Below, one piece after another: positions 1 through 9,030 of a stretch of DNA of 64,000 bases (within the stretch, counting starts at the first letter, position 1; every line of letters starts with the position of its first letter). The DNA comes from Cytophagaceae bacterium (GTDB taxonomy: Bacteria; Bacteroidota; Bacteroidia; Cytophagales; Spirosomataceae). The stretch covers positions 62,001 through 126,000 of the forward strand of contig JAIXOL010000033.1 of NCBI GenBank assembly GCA_027486845.1. The letters run 5' to 3'. The notes beneath the pieces are model-generated. The model made no database searches. It had not been told where the DNA came from and was given only the letters and a program-made list of their open reading frames with translations. A program made the translations under genes and the position numbers.

Positions 1-2
1 TT

Positions 3-965
3 TTTGGACAAAATACGCTTATTTCGGGTTTTAATAACGACCCAAATTTTCCACCAGTTCCTAATGTTTTTGCAGGACCAAACACTGACAATATTAATGG
101 GTCGGCAAATCGAACTGATGGGATTCACTTTGATACTTACGCAGGACAAATTGAATTTGCTAATGCATGGGATGCTAGTCTAAACAGTACCTTTTTTACC
201 AATTCAACACCAATGATGGCTTCTCCGTTATTGGCTGTTACGTTGGCTTGCAATCCAACCAATCCAGCTACACCAATCTCATTAAGTGTTGTTGGGGCTT
301 ATAATAAATATGCTTGGTCTAATCGGCAAAATACCGTTCCAGAGTCGGTTGGATTTAATTATAGTGGTTGTTGTCAATACACAAATATTCCACTTTCGGG
401 CTACGAAAATCTCAATTGGAGAACTTTAGATAGTGTGGCAACTATTTCGGTTTCTTCGGCAAGATTTGCGGCTAACGTTCGCAAAGCATCAAAGAAAGTG
501 CTTTTTAGTCCTGTTATTGATTTAACAACCTTTACATTACCAACAAATCCAAGTTTTACAGCATCGGCTTTGCAGATAAGACCTAACCAAAATCTGACGC
601 TAACGGGAGCAAGTTGTAATGGAAGCTATGTTTGGTCAACAGGAGCGAGCGTAAATCCGCTAACTTTTGCTCCTGCTGCAACGGCAGCTTATACGGTTCA
701 ATGTAAAACTTTGCATTGTATTAGTCCTGTTTCATCACCGCAATCTGTCATTGTTTCTTCTTGTTTTCCGAGTAGTTTATCTTTAAATGGCCCAGTGAAT
801 ACGGCAGAGTCAGCCTATGCAAGTAAACAATCGATTCAGAGTAATCAGATTATTCAATTAAGTGGCAAAATTGATTATAATGCCAAAACTAAAGTGGAGC
901 TTTTGCCAGGTTTTGAAGCAAAACCAGGTGCAGTTTTCAAAGCTTTTATTTTGGGGTGTGATTGA
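3..965 (+). CDS. Secreted SGNH-type hydrolase C-terminus with 3-coathanger stack domain (partial)
   Basis: The reading frame is open to the left edge, so the start lies outside the window; the Met codon at 213 is internal. Near the edge the translation contains DGIHFD followed by a Trp/Ala-rich stretch. This looks like the catalytic Asp-x-x-His block that closes SGNH/GDSL esterases such as sialate O-acetylesterases. An Ig-like or SprB-like segment with scattered Cys follows. The last ~60 residues (LNGPVNTAES to LLPGFEAKPG to FKAFILGCD) match the Bacteroidota 3-coathanger stack domain, a C-terminal module of secreted proteins. Inference: an exported carbohydrate esterase. The C-terminal domain is a firm call; the SGNH assignment rests on a short fragment. 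Confidence 0.7.
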   Translation, partial: FGQNTLISGFNNDPNFPPVPNVFAGPNTDNINGSANRTDGIHFDTYAGQIEFANAWDASLNSTFFTNSTPMMASPLLAVTLACNPTNPATPISLSVVGAYNKYAWSNRQNTVPESVGFNYSGCCQYTNIPLSGYENLNWRTLDSVATISVSSARFAANVRKASKKVLFSPVIDLTTFTLPTNPSFTASALQIRPNQNLTLTGASCNGSYVWSTGASVNPLTFAPAATAAYTVQCKTLHCISPVSSPQSVIVSSCFPSSLSLNGPVNTAESAYASKQSIQSNQIIQLSGKIDYNAKTKVELLPGFEAKPGAVFKAFILGCD

Positions 966-1001
966 AATAGTCCATAGTTAATAGACAACGAGTCCACAGA
1001 G

Positions 1002-1055
1002 TTTTGCAATAAAAAAGGAGTTTTTCGTACGAAAAACTCCTTTTTTATTGCAAAA
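1002..1055. terminator. 54-bp perfect palindrome, bidirectional terminator
   Basis: Bases 1002-1027 are exactly the reverse complement of 1030-1055, around a central TA. The stem carries AAAAAAGGAG and its complement, so either RNA strand ends in a run of U. It lies between two converging genes (stops at 965 and 1068). Confidence 0.85.
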
Positions 1056-1067
1056 TATATAAGAAAC

Positions 1068-3623
1068 TTACGCAGAATTTCTACTGGCATTGATATTTCC
1101 AAACAACGAGCGAGTAACCATTTTTTCGTAAACTAAACGAGTTTTTTCGTCAGTTGTTTCTTCGATTTTCTGCAAAGCATATTGCTGAATTGTTAGCAAA
1201 GGTAAAACGATATGTTCACGGTAATTGATTGATAATTTTCCAAGTTCTTCCGATTCCATCAAAACTTTTTGTCCCGAAACCAAAAGCATATTTTTTACCG
1301 TCAGTAAATACTCTTCGTAGAGAATTTTCCAAAAATCGCCATATTCTGGGTCATTTTTCATGTAGTTTGTTAGTGGAAAATAACTTTTTGTCAAAGCCAT
1401 CATACTATTTTCCATCAAGGTTTTGAAGTAAAGTGAGCTTTGGTAAAGTGATTTTAAATCTTCTAGACGACCTTCTTCGATTACTTTTTCTAAAGCCGAA
1501 CCAAAACCAAAATATCCAGGAACATTTTGTTTTAATTGACTCCAAGAACCCACAAACGGAATTGCTCTTAAATCTGAAAGCATCAGTTTCTTACCCGAAC
1601 TACGCTTACTTGGGCGACTGCCTATATTAGTCAAACCATAATATTTAAGCGGACTCTTGTTTTCGAGATAAGATACAAACAATGGATGTTCTTTCAACTC
1701 AAAGTATTTTCTTACGCCTTCTTCGCCCAATTCATCAATCAAATTGCGTTCTTTCTTATCAATAATTGACCTATCATCTTGGAAAACATCATTTATAATT
1801 CCTGCCGAAATCAACTGCTCAAAATTAAACATTGCTTGGGCTCGTGAACCATACATAGAAGTAATGGTTTGTCCTTGAATTGTAATCTGGATTTCGTTAT
1901 TAGCAATCGTTGGGCCTTGTGAAGCATAAAACTGATGCGTTTTTCCACCTCCACGAGCAGGCGGGCCTCCACGACCATCAAAAAACATTATTTCAATCTG
2001 ATTTTTATTCGATATTCTAGAAAGATTTTCTTTTGCTTGATAAATCTCCCAGTTTGCTTTCACATATCCACCATCCTTCGTTCCATCAGAAAAACCTAGC
2101 ATAATCGTTTGCTGATTTTTACGTAGAGCTAAATGATTTTTGTAATAAGGTAATTGATAAAGTGCCGACATCGTAGCTTGAGCAGCATCAAGCCCTTCGA
2201 TGGTTTCAAAGAGTGGCATCACATCAACATTTACTTCTTGTTCTTTATAACCGCAGAATCTAAATAATGCTAATACTTCTAGCACCGAAAATATCGAAGT
2301 CGAATTACTGATAATATAACGATGACACGCTCTTTCACCATTTGTTGCTTGTATTTCTTGAATCGCTCTTATAGTCTTGAAAGTATCTTTTGTAAGGGCT
2401 TCTTCAAAATCATCTTCGTTGATTAAAAGCTCTCTTTCAGTCAAGAAATGGAGTTTTTCTGCATCTGTCCATTCAGAATATGGTTTCGGCGAAATCGCAT
2501 ATTTCTGATTGATTTGCTCCATTACGTTTTCGTGAATACTACTATCTTGGCGAATATCCAAACAGGCAAAGTGTAAGCCAAAAAGTTTCACTTGTTGGAT
2601 AAATCTATCAAAAAGGTCTAAGAAAATCGAGTTGTGCTTTGTGATGATGAGTTGACGCACTTCATATAAAGCTGTCAATAATTCATCAAGTGTTAAGTCA
2701 TTTTTCAGGCCATTCATATTACTATAAATACGATTACTGATTTGGGTCAATAATGGCATGATACCTTTGAGGGTCAGACGACGACAAACGATTTTGAAAT
2801 CATTATAATAACATTTCAAGATACTCGTGCGTAATTCTTGCGAAACTTTCTTCGAGATTTCGGCCGTTACGAACGGGTTTCCGTCACGGTCGCCACCCGG
2901 CCAAAAGCCAAGCTCAAGAACAGGACTAAAATCTTGTACTTCGTTTTGAAGATAGGTATTAATTTTTTCATGGATTTCGCCAATTACTTGGTAATAAACA
3001 TGGCGAAGGTAGAATATAATACTTTGAGCTTCTTCGAGTGGAGTAGGTTTTTGCTCATTGATAAACGGTGTTTTTCCGAGTTGTTGGAGCAAAGCATCAA
3101 TGCCATTGATGTCATTTTTAGGAATAAGTTCCTCCAAATCTTGAATGATACGCAAAACGCTATTTGGGTAAAATTGCGTTGGGTGTGCAGTAAATACCAC
3201 ACGAACCTTAAAATTCTTCAGTTTTTGCTTTACTTCTTCGAGCTTATTCTGCTGAACCGCCAAATCTAGCGTACTAAGCAAAGTACCTTTTCCGTTAATT
3301 GGTGTAAGTTTCTCAAAAGCCGAATCTTCAATACTATCAAACAAAACTACCTGACGCTCAATGTAGGTTATGAAACGAAACAGCAAATCAATTTTTTCTT
3401 TTTCGTCTTTAATCGTAGTGTACTGATTAAAGAAAGAATCAATGATTGTTTTGGGGTCTTTTCCTTGTTCAAAACCAACTTCGGATAAATCATGCAAAAA
3501 AGGCATTAACTGACCAATCTTAGCCATTTTATCATAAGGTAGCCTCGAAAAAAGTGTATTAAAAACAAGGTATTTGTTATGAACCTCTTGTGTAAAAACC
3601 GATTCGATAGAATTTTTTGGCAT
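1068..3623 (-). CDS. ppc: Phosphoenolpyruvate carboxylase
   Basis: Cytosolic enzyme that carboxylates PEP to oxaloacetate to refill the TCA cycle. Visible motifs are VFTAHPTQF (the first catalytic His), GFWPGGDRDGNPFV, FFDGRGGPPARGGG and the C-terminal tail GNINASRNSA. The second catalytic-loop His of the E. coli enzyme (FHGRGG) is Asp here (FFDGRGG) while both loop Arg are kept; I believe this is the usual form in Bacteroidota. I chose the ATG at 3623 (MPKNSIESVF, 851 aa). An in-frame ATG at 3671 would add 16 residues that do not look like the family N-terminus. The gene is monocistronic and divergent from the desulfurase. Confidence 0.95.
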   Translation of the reverse strand: MPKNSIESVFTQEVHNKYLVFNTLFSRLPYDKMAKIGQLMPFLHDLSEVGFEQGKDPKTIIDSFFNQYTTIKDEKEKIDLLFRFITYIERQVVLFDSIEDSAFEKLTPINGKGTLLSTLDLAVQQNKLEEVKQKLKNFKVRVVFTAHPTQFYPNSVLRIIQDLEELIPKNDINGIDALLQQLGKTPFINEQKPTPLEEAQSIIFYLRHVYYQVIGEIHEKINTYLQNEVQDFSPVLELGFWPGGDRDGNPFVTAEISKKVSQELRTSILKCYYNDFKIVCRRLTLKGIMPLLTQISNRIYSNMNGLKNDLTLDELLTALYEVRQLIITKHNSIFLDLFDRFIQQVKLFGLHFACLDIRQDSSIHENVMEQINQKYAISPKPYSEWTDAEKLHFLTERELLINEDDFEEALTKDTFKTIRAIQEIQATNGERACHRYIISNSTSIFSVLEVLALFRFCGYKEQEVNVDVMPLFETIEGLDAAQATMSALYQLPYYKNHLALRKNQQTIMLGFSDGTKDGGYVKANWEIYQAKENLSRISNKNQIEIMFFDGRGGPPARGGGKTHQFYASQGPTIANNEIQITIQGQTITSMYGSRAQAMFNFEQLISAGIINDVFQDDRSIIDKKERNLIDELGEEGVRKYFELKEHPLFVSYLENKSPLKYYGLTNIGSRPSKRSSGKKLMLSDLRAIPFVGSWSQLKQNVPGYFGFGSALEKVIEEGRLEDLKSLYQSSLYFKTLMENSMMALTKSYFPLTNYMKNDPEYGDFWKILYEEYLLTVKNMLLVSGQKVLMESEELGKLSINYREHIVLPLLTIQQYALQKIEETTDEKTRLVYEKMVTRSLFGNINASRNSA

Positions 3624-3936
3624 TATTTTGCAATCATTTAAGGTTTTGTTGAGCAAAATACGCAAAAACATACTGCATTATGGCACTTTAACCGAATAAA
3701 GTTTGGATTTTCTTGGAAAAATTAAAATTTTTCAAAACATAAAACAAAAAATAGAGTTTTTGCAGAAAAGAGAGTTTAACTCACATGAATAGGCGTGCAA
3801 AAAAGAGTTTTAGTAACTAATCTTTTCCTACTCAACATTGTTTATAAAGTAATGAGTTTTTGATGATACATTTACACAATTATTCAATTCATTTAACCAA
3901 TATGTGTTTTTACTTTGCATAAATTTAGAAAAAGGA

Positions 3937-5085
3937 ATGATAAAGTATCCAATATATATGGATTATAATGCCACCACACCTCTTGATAAGCAAGTTTTGG
4001 AGGCAATGATGCCATATTTGACCGAACATTTTGGCAATTCGGCTAGTCGCTCGCACGCTTATGGTTGGAAAGCCGCCGAGGCCGTTGATACTGCTCGTCA
4101 GCAATTAGCTGATTTATGCGGCTGTACCAACAAGGAAATTATTTTTACAAGTGGAGCCACTGAAGCAGTTAATTTGGCAATCAAAGGTGTTTTTGAAGCA
4201 TTTTCTCAAAAAGGAAATCATATCATTACCGTAAAGACCGAGCATAAAGCGGTTTTAGATACTTGTCAACACTTAGAAAAACTAGGTGCAGACGTGACTT
4301 ACTTAGAGGTTGATGCTGATGGAAACATTTCTTTAGAAAACCTTGAAAAAGCCATCAAAAAAGAAACAATTCTGATTTCGGTCATGGCGGCAAATAACGA
4401 AACTGGCGTAATTTACCCAATCAAACAAATTGCCGAAATTGCTCATCAACACGGAGTTTTGTTTCATTCAGATGCCACACAAGCAGTTGGGAAAATGCAG
4501 ATAAACGTAATTGAAGATGAAATAGATTTACTCAATTTTTCGGGACATAAACTTTACGGTCCAAAAGGCGTCGGAGCTTTGTACGTCAGAAAAAAACTCA
4601 ATATCATAGCTCAACAAGATGGAGGTAAACACGAACGAGGAATGCGTTCGGGTACGCTCAATGTAACAGGAATTGTAGGTTTGGGCGAGGCGGCGAAAAT
4701 TTGCCAAAATTCGATGAGCGAAGAAGCTGAACGCTTGTCGAATTTACGAAATAAATTAGAAAATGGTATTTTAGAAAAACTACCAATTGCCAAAATAAAT
4801 GGGAATATTACCAAACGTTTACCTAACACAACAAATATTTGTTTTGATAAAATTGATGGTGAGCAACTATTGATGAATCTCAACAAAATTGCAGTTTCTA
4901 ATGGTTCGGCCTGTAATTCTGCCTCAACCGAACCAAGTTATGTACTAAAAGCAATGGGTCTTGATGACGAATCGGCATATAATTCGGTTAGGTTTAGTTT
5001 AGGGCGAATGACTCAAGCAAGTGATATTGATTTAGCCATCGAACACGTAATAAACGTCATACAAAAAATGATAATTGCTCATTGA
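3937..5085 (+). CDS. Cysteine desulfurase (NifS/IscS class)
   Basis: PLP enzyme that releases sulfur from Cys as a persulfide for Fe-S clusters or other sulfur carriers. Starting at ATG 3937 (382 aa), it shows YMDYNATTP at the N-terminus, the PLP Lys in FSGHKLYGPKG (about residue 205) and the active-site Cys in SNGSACNSAS (about 326), with the group I loop. A GTG at 3904 is in frame but adds residues not seen in the family. XdhC and MoeA follow on the same strand. XdhC proteins elsewhere (Rhodobacter) receive sulfur for the molybdenum cofactor from a NifS-type desulfurase, so this copy may serve Moco sulfuration; that is inference. General Fe-S assembly is the alternative. Confidence 0.93.
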   Translation: MIKYPIYMDYNATTPLDKQVLEAMMPYLTEHFGNSASRSHAYGWKAAEAVDTARQQLADLCGCTNKEIIFTSGATEAVNLAIKGVFEAFSQKGNHIITVKTEHKAVLDTCQHLEKLGADVTYLEVDADGNISLENLEKAIKKETILISVMAANNETGVIYPIKQIAEIAHQHGVLFHSDATQAVGKMQINVIEDEIDLLNFSGHKLYGPKGVGALYVRKKLNIIAQQDGGKHERGMRSGTLNVTGIVGLGEAAKICQNSMSEEAERLSNLRNKLENGILEKLPIAKINGNITKRLPNTTNICFDKIDGEQLLMNLNKIAVSNGSACNSASTEPSYVLKAMGLDDESAYNSVRFSLGRMTQASDIDLAIEHVINVIQKMIIAH

Positions 5086-5102
5086 TAATTGACAATTGAA
5101 AA

Positions 5103-6236
5103 ATGCCTTTTTACAGAATATACATGAAAGAAATTAAGCAAATTACGGAAGCCTATCAAAATATAGATTTTAGTAAAACTAAAGCCGCTTTGGCAACAGT
5201 TGTAAGGGTTGAAGGTTCGTCATATAGACGCACAGGGGCAAGAATGTTAGTTTTGGAATCGGGCGAATGGATTGGGGGAATAAGTGGCGGTTGTTTAGAA
5301 GGTGATGCTTTAAAAAAAGCTCGTTTAGCGATGTCTCAAAACAAAGCAACATTAATCACTTACGATACAACTGACGACGACCCATATCAAATTGGCGTTG
5401 GACTTGGTTGCAATGGCATCATTGATGTATTGATTACGCCTCTCGATTCACAAAACCCCAGCAATGCAGTTAGGCAACTCCAAAGTTGCATCGACCAACG
5501 CACGCCAAATTTGGTTGTTACCGTGACAGGCATCAGCAAGGCACATGCACGCATTGCTCTCGGAAATGTATTTAGGTTTGATAACGAAGTACATTTTGCA
5601 GCAAACTTTCCATTATTTCAACTTAACGAAAGCTTAATACCTGCAATTCAAGAGGCTCTTGCTACAACTAAATCGGTATCGAAAGAGTATATTTTAGACG
5701 ATGGCACAAAACTCACGCTCTTTTTGGAAGTAATACCTCCAGCTATTCAACTTTATGTTTTTGGTAGTAATTATGACGTTTATCCAATGGTGAAAGTTGC
5801 AAAAGAATTGGGTTGGCGAGTAATTTGTGTTTGTAATCCAGCCAAAATGCATGCTTCACTCTCAGAAATGGCAGATGCGGTTGTTCAGAAAGACCATCAA
5901 CCAGAAATTGATAATTTCACGGCAGCTATTTCGATGTGCCATGATTACGAAAGTGACTATCGAAATATGCAAATGTTATTAAAAACCGACATTAAATACA
6001 TCGGACTTTTAGGCCCAAAAAAACGTACAATAAAAATGTATGACCGAATGACCGACGAAGGCATTTCTCTAACAGCCGAACAAGAAGAACGCATTTTCAG
6101 TCCCGTTGGACTTGACATTGGTGCTGCCACTCCAGAAGAAATCGCACTTTCGGTTTGTGCCGAAATTCGTGCGTTTTTCTCAAGAAGAGATGGAAATCGA
6201 CTAAAGTATAGACCCAAACCCATTTATGAAAATTAA
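5103..6236 (+). CDS. XdhC/CoxI family molybdenum cofactor maturation protein
   Basis: XdhC-type proteins bind the molybdenum cofactor and help insert its sulfurated form into xanthine dehydrogenase-like enzymes. The N-terminal XdhC_CoxI domain has GSSYRRTGARMLV, GGISGGCLEG and GVGLGCNGIIDV (conserved Cys). The C-terminal half is a Rossmann-like XdhC_C domain with YVFGSNYDVYPMVKVAKELGW and YIGLLGPKKR. The gene may start at ATG 5124 (MKEIKQITEAY) rather than 5103. It begins 17 bases after the desulfurase stop, so the two are probably cotranscribed. No xanthine or aldehyde oxidase subunit is in the window. Confidence 0.92.
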   Translation: MPFYRIYMKEIKQITEAYQNIDFSKTKAALATVVRVEGSSYRRTGARMLVLESGEWIGGISGGCLEGDALKKARLAMSQNKATLITYDTTDDDPYQIGVGLGCNGIIDVLITPLDSQNPSNAVRQLQSCIDQRTPNLVVTVTGISKAHARIALGNVFRFDNEVHFAANFPLFQLNESLIPAIQEALATTKSVSKEYILDDGTKLTLFLEVIPPAIQLYVFGSNYDVYPMVKVAKELGWRVICVCNPAKMHASLSEMADAVVQKDHQPEIDNFTAAISMCHDYESDYRNMQMLLKTDIKYIGLLGPKKRTIKMYDRMTDEGISLTAEQEERIFSPVGLDIGAATPEEIALSVCAEIRAFFSRRDGNRLKYRPKPIYEN

Positions 6237-6441
6237 TTTTTTTCTTCGAAGGAATGCTATGCTCTTACTCAGATTTTTTGTGCAGTTTATATATGTCTTC
6301 ATAAAAGTATATCACCGAGTCGAAACCGAAATTGAAAGTTTAAAAATCAGTAATTTGTCGCCAAGACAAATCGTTCGTCAATCGATTAATTCGTCATTCA
6401 ATTCTTACTTCCTAAATTATCCAAAATTTCAGATAAAATAA
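6226..6441 (+). CDS. Short reading frame between xdhC and moeA, unrecognised
   Basis: A 71-codon frame that overlaps the xdhC stop and ends at the moeA start codon. The predicted peptide starts with MKINFFLRRN, has a short hydrophobic stretch and is otherwise featureless; I recognise no family. It may simply be a spacer between two genes. In related clusters a MobA-like nucleotidyltransferase often sits at this position, but nothing here resembles one. Confidence 0.15.
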   Translation: MKINFFLRRNAMLLLRFFVQFIYVFIKVYHRVETEIESLKISNLSPRQIVRQSINSSFNSYFLNYPKFQIK

Positions 6442-7640
6442 TGATAACTGTCGAACAAGCCGAACAACTCATTTTAGAAAATACCATTGCAATTCCTACT
6501 GAAAAAGTATCAATTGATGCTGCACTTGGCAGAATTTTAGCTGAAGATTTAGGTGCCGACCGAGATTTTCCGCCTTTCAATCGAGTTACGATGGATGGCA
6601 TTGCGATTCAGTTTGCTCAACTCGAAGCTGGACAAACTACTTTTGAAATTGAGGCAACAGCTGCCGCAGGAAATCCACAAAAAACCTTGCAAAATGCCCA
6701 AAATTGCTTGGAAGTAATGACTGGAGCAATGATTCCGCTCAATACAGACATGGTTATTCGGTACGAAGATTTATCTATTTCAGAAAAAACGGTACAAATC
6801 GTAGCTGATTTTTCAGCATTTCGGAAAGGGCAAAACATTCACCCGCAAGGTTCTGACCGCAAAATGGGTGACGTAATTGTACCAAAGGGACGAAAATTAT
6901 CTCCTGCCGAAATCGGTGTGGCAGCTACGATTGGTAAACATGAAATTTTGGTTCAACGAAAACTCCGTGCGATAGTTATTTCAACTGGTGAAGAAATCGT
7001 GCCAATAACCGAAACGCCACTTCCGCACCAAATACGAACATCAAATGGCTTTGCCTTACAGGCTTCGCTCAAAAACTGGGGACTCGAAACCGAAAATGTT
7101 TTATTGCCCGATAATCAAGAAATCATTGAGACAAAAATTGCAGCATTTATGGAAACTTTTGATGTACTTATTTTAAGCGGTGGAGTTTCGGCAGGGAAAT
7201 TTGATTTTGTGCCGAAAGCTCTTGAAAATCAAGGAGTTAAAAAGCTTTTTCATAAGGTTTCACAAAGACCAGGAAAGCCTTTTTGGTTTGGAAAATCGGC
7301 TAAGGGAACAGCGGTTTTTGCCTTGCCGGGAAATCCAGTTTCTACATTTATGTGTCTCAATCGCTATTTCAAAAAATGGCTTGATGCTTCGCAAGGCCTT
7401 GAAAATCAACAATTAACGGCCGAGTTATCAGAAGATTTTACGTTCAAACCCGAACTAACGTTTTTCTTGCAGGTAAAGCTTTCTTATACACCGACTGGCA
7501 AAATTCTGGCAAGCCCAGTTGAAGGTCACGGCTCAGGTGATTTAGCAAATTTGGTCGAAGCAGATGCTTTTCTCGAATTGCCTTTGGAAAGAAGTTTGTA
7601 TAAGAAGGGTGAGGTTTTTAAGTTGTTTTTGTATAGATAA
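6441..7640 (+). CDS. moeA: Molybdopterin molybdenumtransferase MoeA
   Basis: Inserts molybdate into adenylylated molybdopterin in the last step of Moco synthesis. Family blocks in order are DFPPFNRVTMDGIA (domain III), MTGAMIPLNTDMVIRYED, IGVAATIGKHEILV, STGEEIV, LSGGVSAGKFDFVPKAL, QRPGKPFWFGK and ALPGNPVSTF. The length of 399 aa is usual. It is the third gene of the desulfurase-XdhC-MoeA run, which points to a Moco enzyme encoded elsewhere in the genome. Confidence 0.95.
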   Translation: MITVEQAEQLILENTIAIPTEKVSIDAALGRILAEDLGADRDFPPFNRVTMDGIAIQFAQLEAGQTTFEIEATAAAGNPQKTLQNAQNCLEVMTGAMIPLNTDMVIRYEDLSISEKTVQIVADFSAFRKGQNIHPQGSDRKMGDVIVPKGRKLSPAEIGVAATIGKHEILVQRKLRAIVISTGEEIVPITETPLPHQIRTSNGFALQASLKNWGLETENVLLPDNQEIIETKIAAFMETFDVLILSGGVSAGKFDFVPKALENQGVKKLFHKVSQRPGKPFWFGKSAKGTAVFALPGNPVSTFMCLNRYFKKWLDASQGLENQQLTAELSEDFTFKPELTFFLQVKLSYTPTGKILASPVEGHGSGDLANLVEADAFLELPLERSLYKKGEVFKLFLYR

Positions 7641-7643
7641 AAT

Positions 7644-7676
7644 AGTTGTGGCACACTTTTGAAGTGTGCCACAACT
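7644..7676. terminator. Bidirectional hairpin terminator (GTGGCACACTT arms)
   Basis: A perfect 15-bp stem with a 3-base loop lies between the convergent moeA and NamZ genes. The arms contain GTGGCACAC and GTGTGCCAC, a core shared with hairpins at 21063-21094 and 30725-30779. Confidence 0.8.
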
Positions 7677-7688
7677 TAATTTACAAGA

Positions 7689-8924
7689 TTACGGATAAAT
7701 CAAATACTTCTTTCTTAAAACCTTAAAATCACTCAAACCTGGCTCCCAACTTTTACGGATTTCTACTTCCGAAACGCCATCAATGATTTGTTGTTTAAAT
7801 TTTTCTGTTCCTGCCAATTTATTAATATCTCCCATTTGTTTGCTTTGGGTTTTATCAAAGAATTTATCTTTCATCGGATAAGCTTTGTAAAGTTCCATCA
7901 TCCACGAAAGGTTGATTTGTCGGCTTTTTCTGAGAATACTCGTGTCATATTTTCTTAAATCAAGTCCAAAACAATCTTCATTTTGGTGAAGAGGCGTTTC
8001 GCTCATGCCTTCAATACTTACAGGCTTGAAGCTAAAATCGTATTTTCCTTTTAAGGCTGGAGCTCCCAAAACCGTAAAAGGAATGTAAGTTCCACGACCT
8101 TGACTCAAAATTGTCCCTTCAAACATACAAGTGCTTGGATAAAGCAAAATTGACTGCTGAGAATTAAGATTAGGCGATGGAAAAACTGGCAATGCATACG
8201 ACAAATCGTGGTTATAGTTTGCAATTTTAATCACACGAATCTTGCACTGTAGCTTATTTGGAAGCCAACCTTCACCGTTAATCATTTGAGCAAACTCGCC
8301 GATTGTAAGTCCATGAGCAATCGGAATCGGAAACATACCAATGCCAGAATAAAGACTTTTCTCCAAAATTGGACCATCTACCAAATATCCGTTCGGATTT
8401 GGTCGGTCTAGAATGATTAATTCTTTACCATTTTCGGCACAAGACTCCATCACATGAGCAAGCGTATTGATGTAGGTGTAAAATCTCGCCCCAACATCTT
8501 GAATATCAAAAATCATTACATCAACATCGGCCAAATGCTCTTTGGTTGGGCGTTTGATTTTGCCATAAAGCGAAATTATCGGAATACCCGTTTTTTGGTC
8601 AACTTCGTTATTTACTTTTGCTCCCGCACTTGCATTTCCACGAAAACCATGTTCTGGGCCAAAAACCTTTACAATATTTACACCCAAACTCAATAAACTA
8701 TCAACGCTTGCTTTTTTGCCGATGATTGAAGTTTGATTGACCAACATCGCTACTCTTTTACCTTTCAACAAAGGTAAATATTCCGAAATTTGGTCAGCTC
8801 CTGTAATTATTTGCGTTTTTTGATTTGTAGAAACCGTGTATTTATTGGTAATTTGTTTCTTAGTACAAGCAAACAATACCACAATTCCGAGGGTAATAAA
8901 AAGATTAAAAAGAGGATTTTTCAT
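7689..8924 (-). CDS. namZ: NamZ-type exo-beta-N-acetylmuramidase (DUF1343, GH171), lipoprotein
   Basis: DUF1343 proteins include NamZ, which removes terminal MurNAc from peptidoglycan fragments. The N-terminus is a lipoprotein signal ending in VVLFAC, so it is probably anchored in a membrane facing the periplasm. Recognisable blocks are AMLVNQTS, VFGPEHGFRG, SLYGKIKRPT, MIFDIQDVGARFYTYI, ILDRPNPNG and PIAHGLTIGEFA. The length (411 aa) is normal for the family. The class D beta-lactamase lies upstream on the same strand about 100 bases away, so the two may share a cell-wall theme; coregulation is not shown. Confidence 0.9.
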   Translation of the reverse strand: MKNPLFNLFITLGIVVLFACTKKQITNKYTVSTNQKTQIITGADQISEYLPLLKGKRVAMLVNQTSIIGKKASVDSLLSLGVNIVKVFGPEHGFRGNASAGAKVNNEVDQKTGIPIISLYGKIKRPTKEHLADVDVMIFDIQDVGARFYTYINTLAHVMESCAENGKELIILDRPNPNGYLVDGPILEKSLYSGIGMFPIPIAHGLTIGEFAQMINGEGWLPNKLQCKIRVIKIANYNHDLSYALPVFPSPNLNSQQSILLYPSTCMFEGTILSQGRGTYIPFTVLGAPALKGKYDFSFKPVSIEGMSETPLHQNEDCFGLDLRKYDTSILRKSRQINLSWMMELYKAYPMKDKFFDKTQSKQMGDINKLAGTEKFKQQIIDGVSEVEIRKSWEPGLSDFKVLRKKYLIYP

Positions 8925-9030
8925 AAAGTTTATAGATTGATGAAATTTATTAAAAATTTATTGTTTTAAAAAACTGAAACGATTTAAATAATTGACTATC
9001 AAACCAATAGCAAATTAATCAATAATCAAC

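Noticed and set aside
2838-3269. 143-codon plus-strand frame inside ppc
   Set aside because: Mirror frame of a conserved enzyme; no domain and no promoter.
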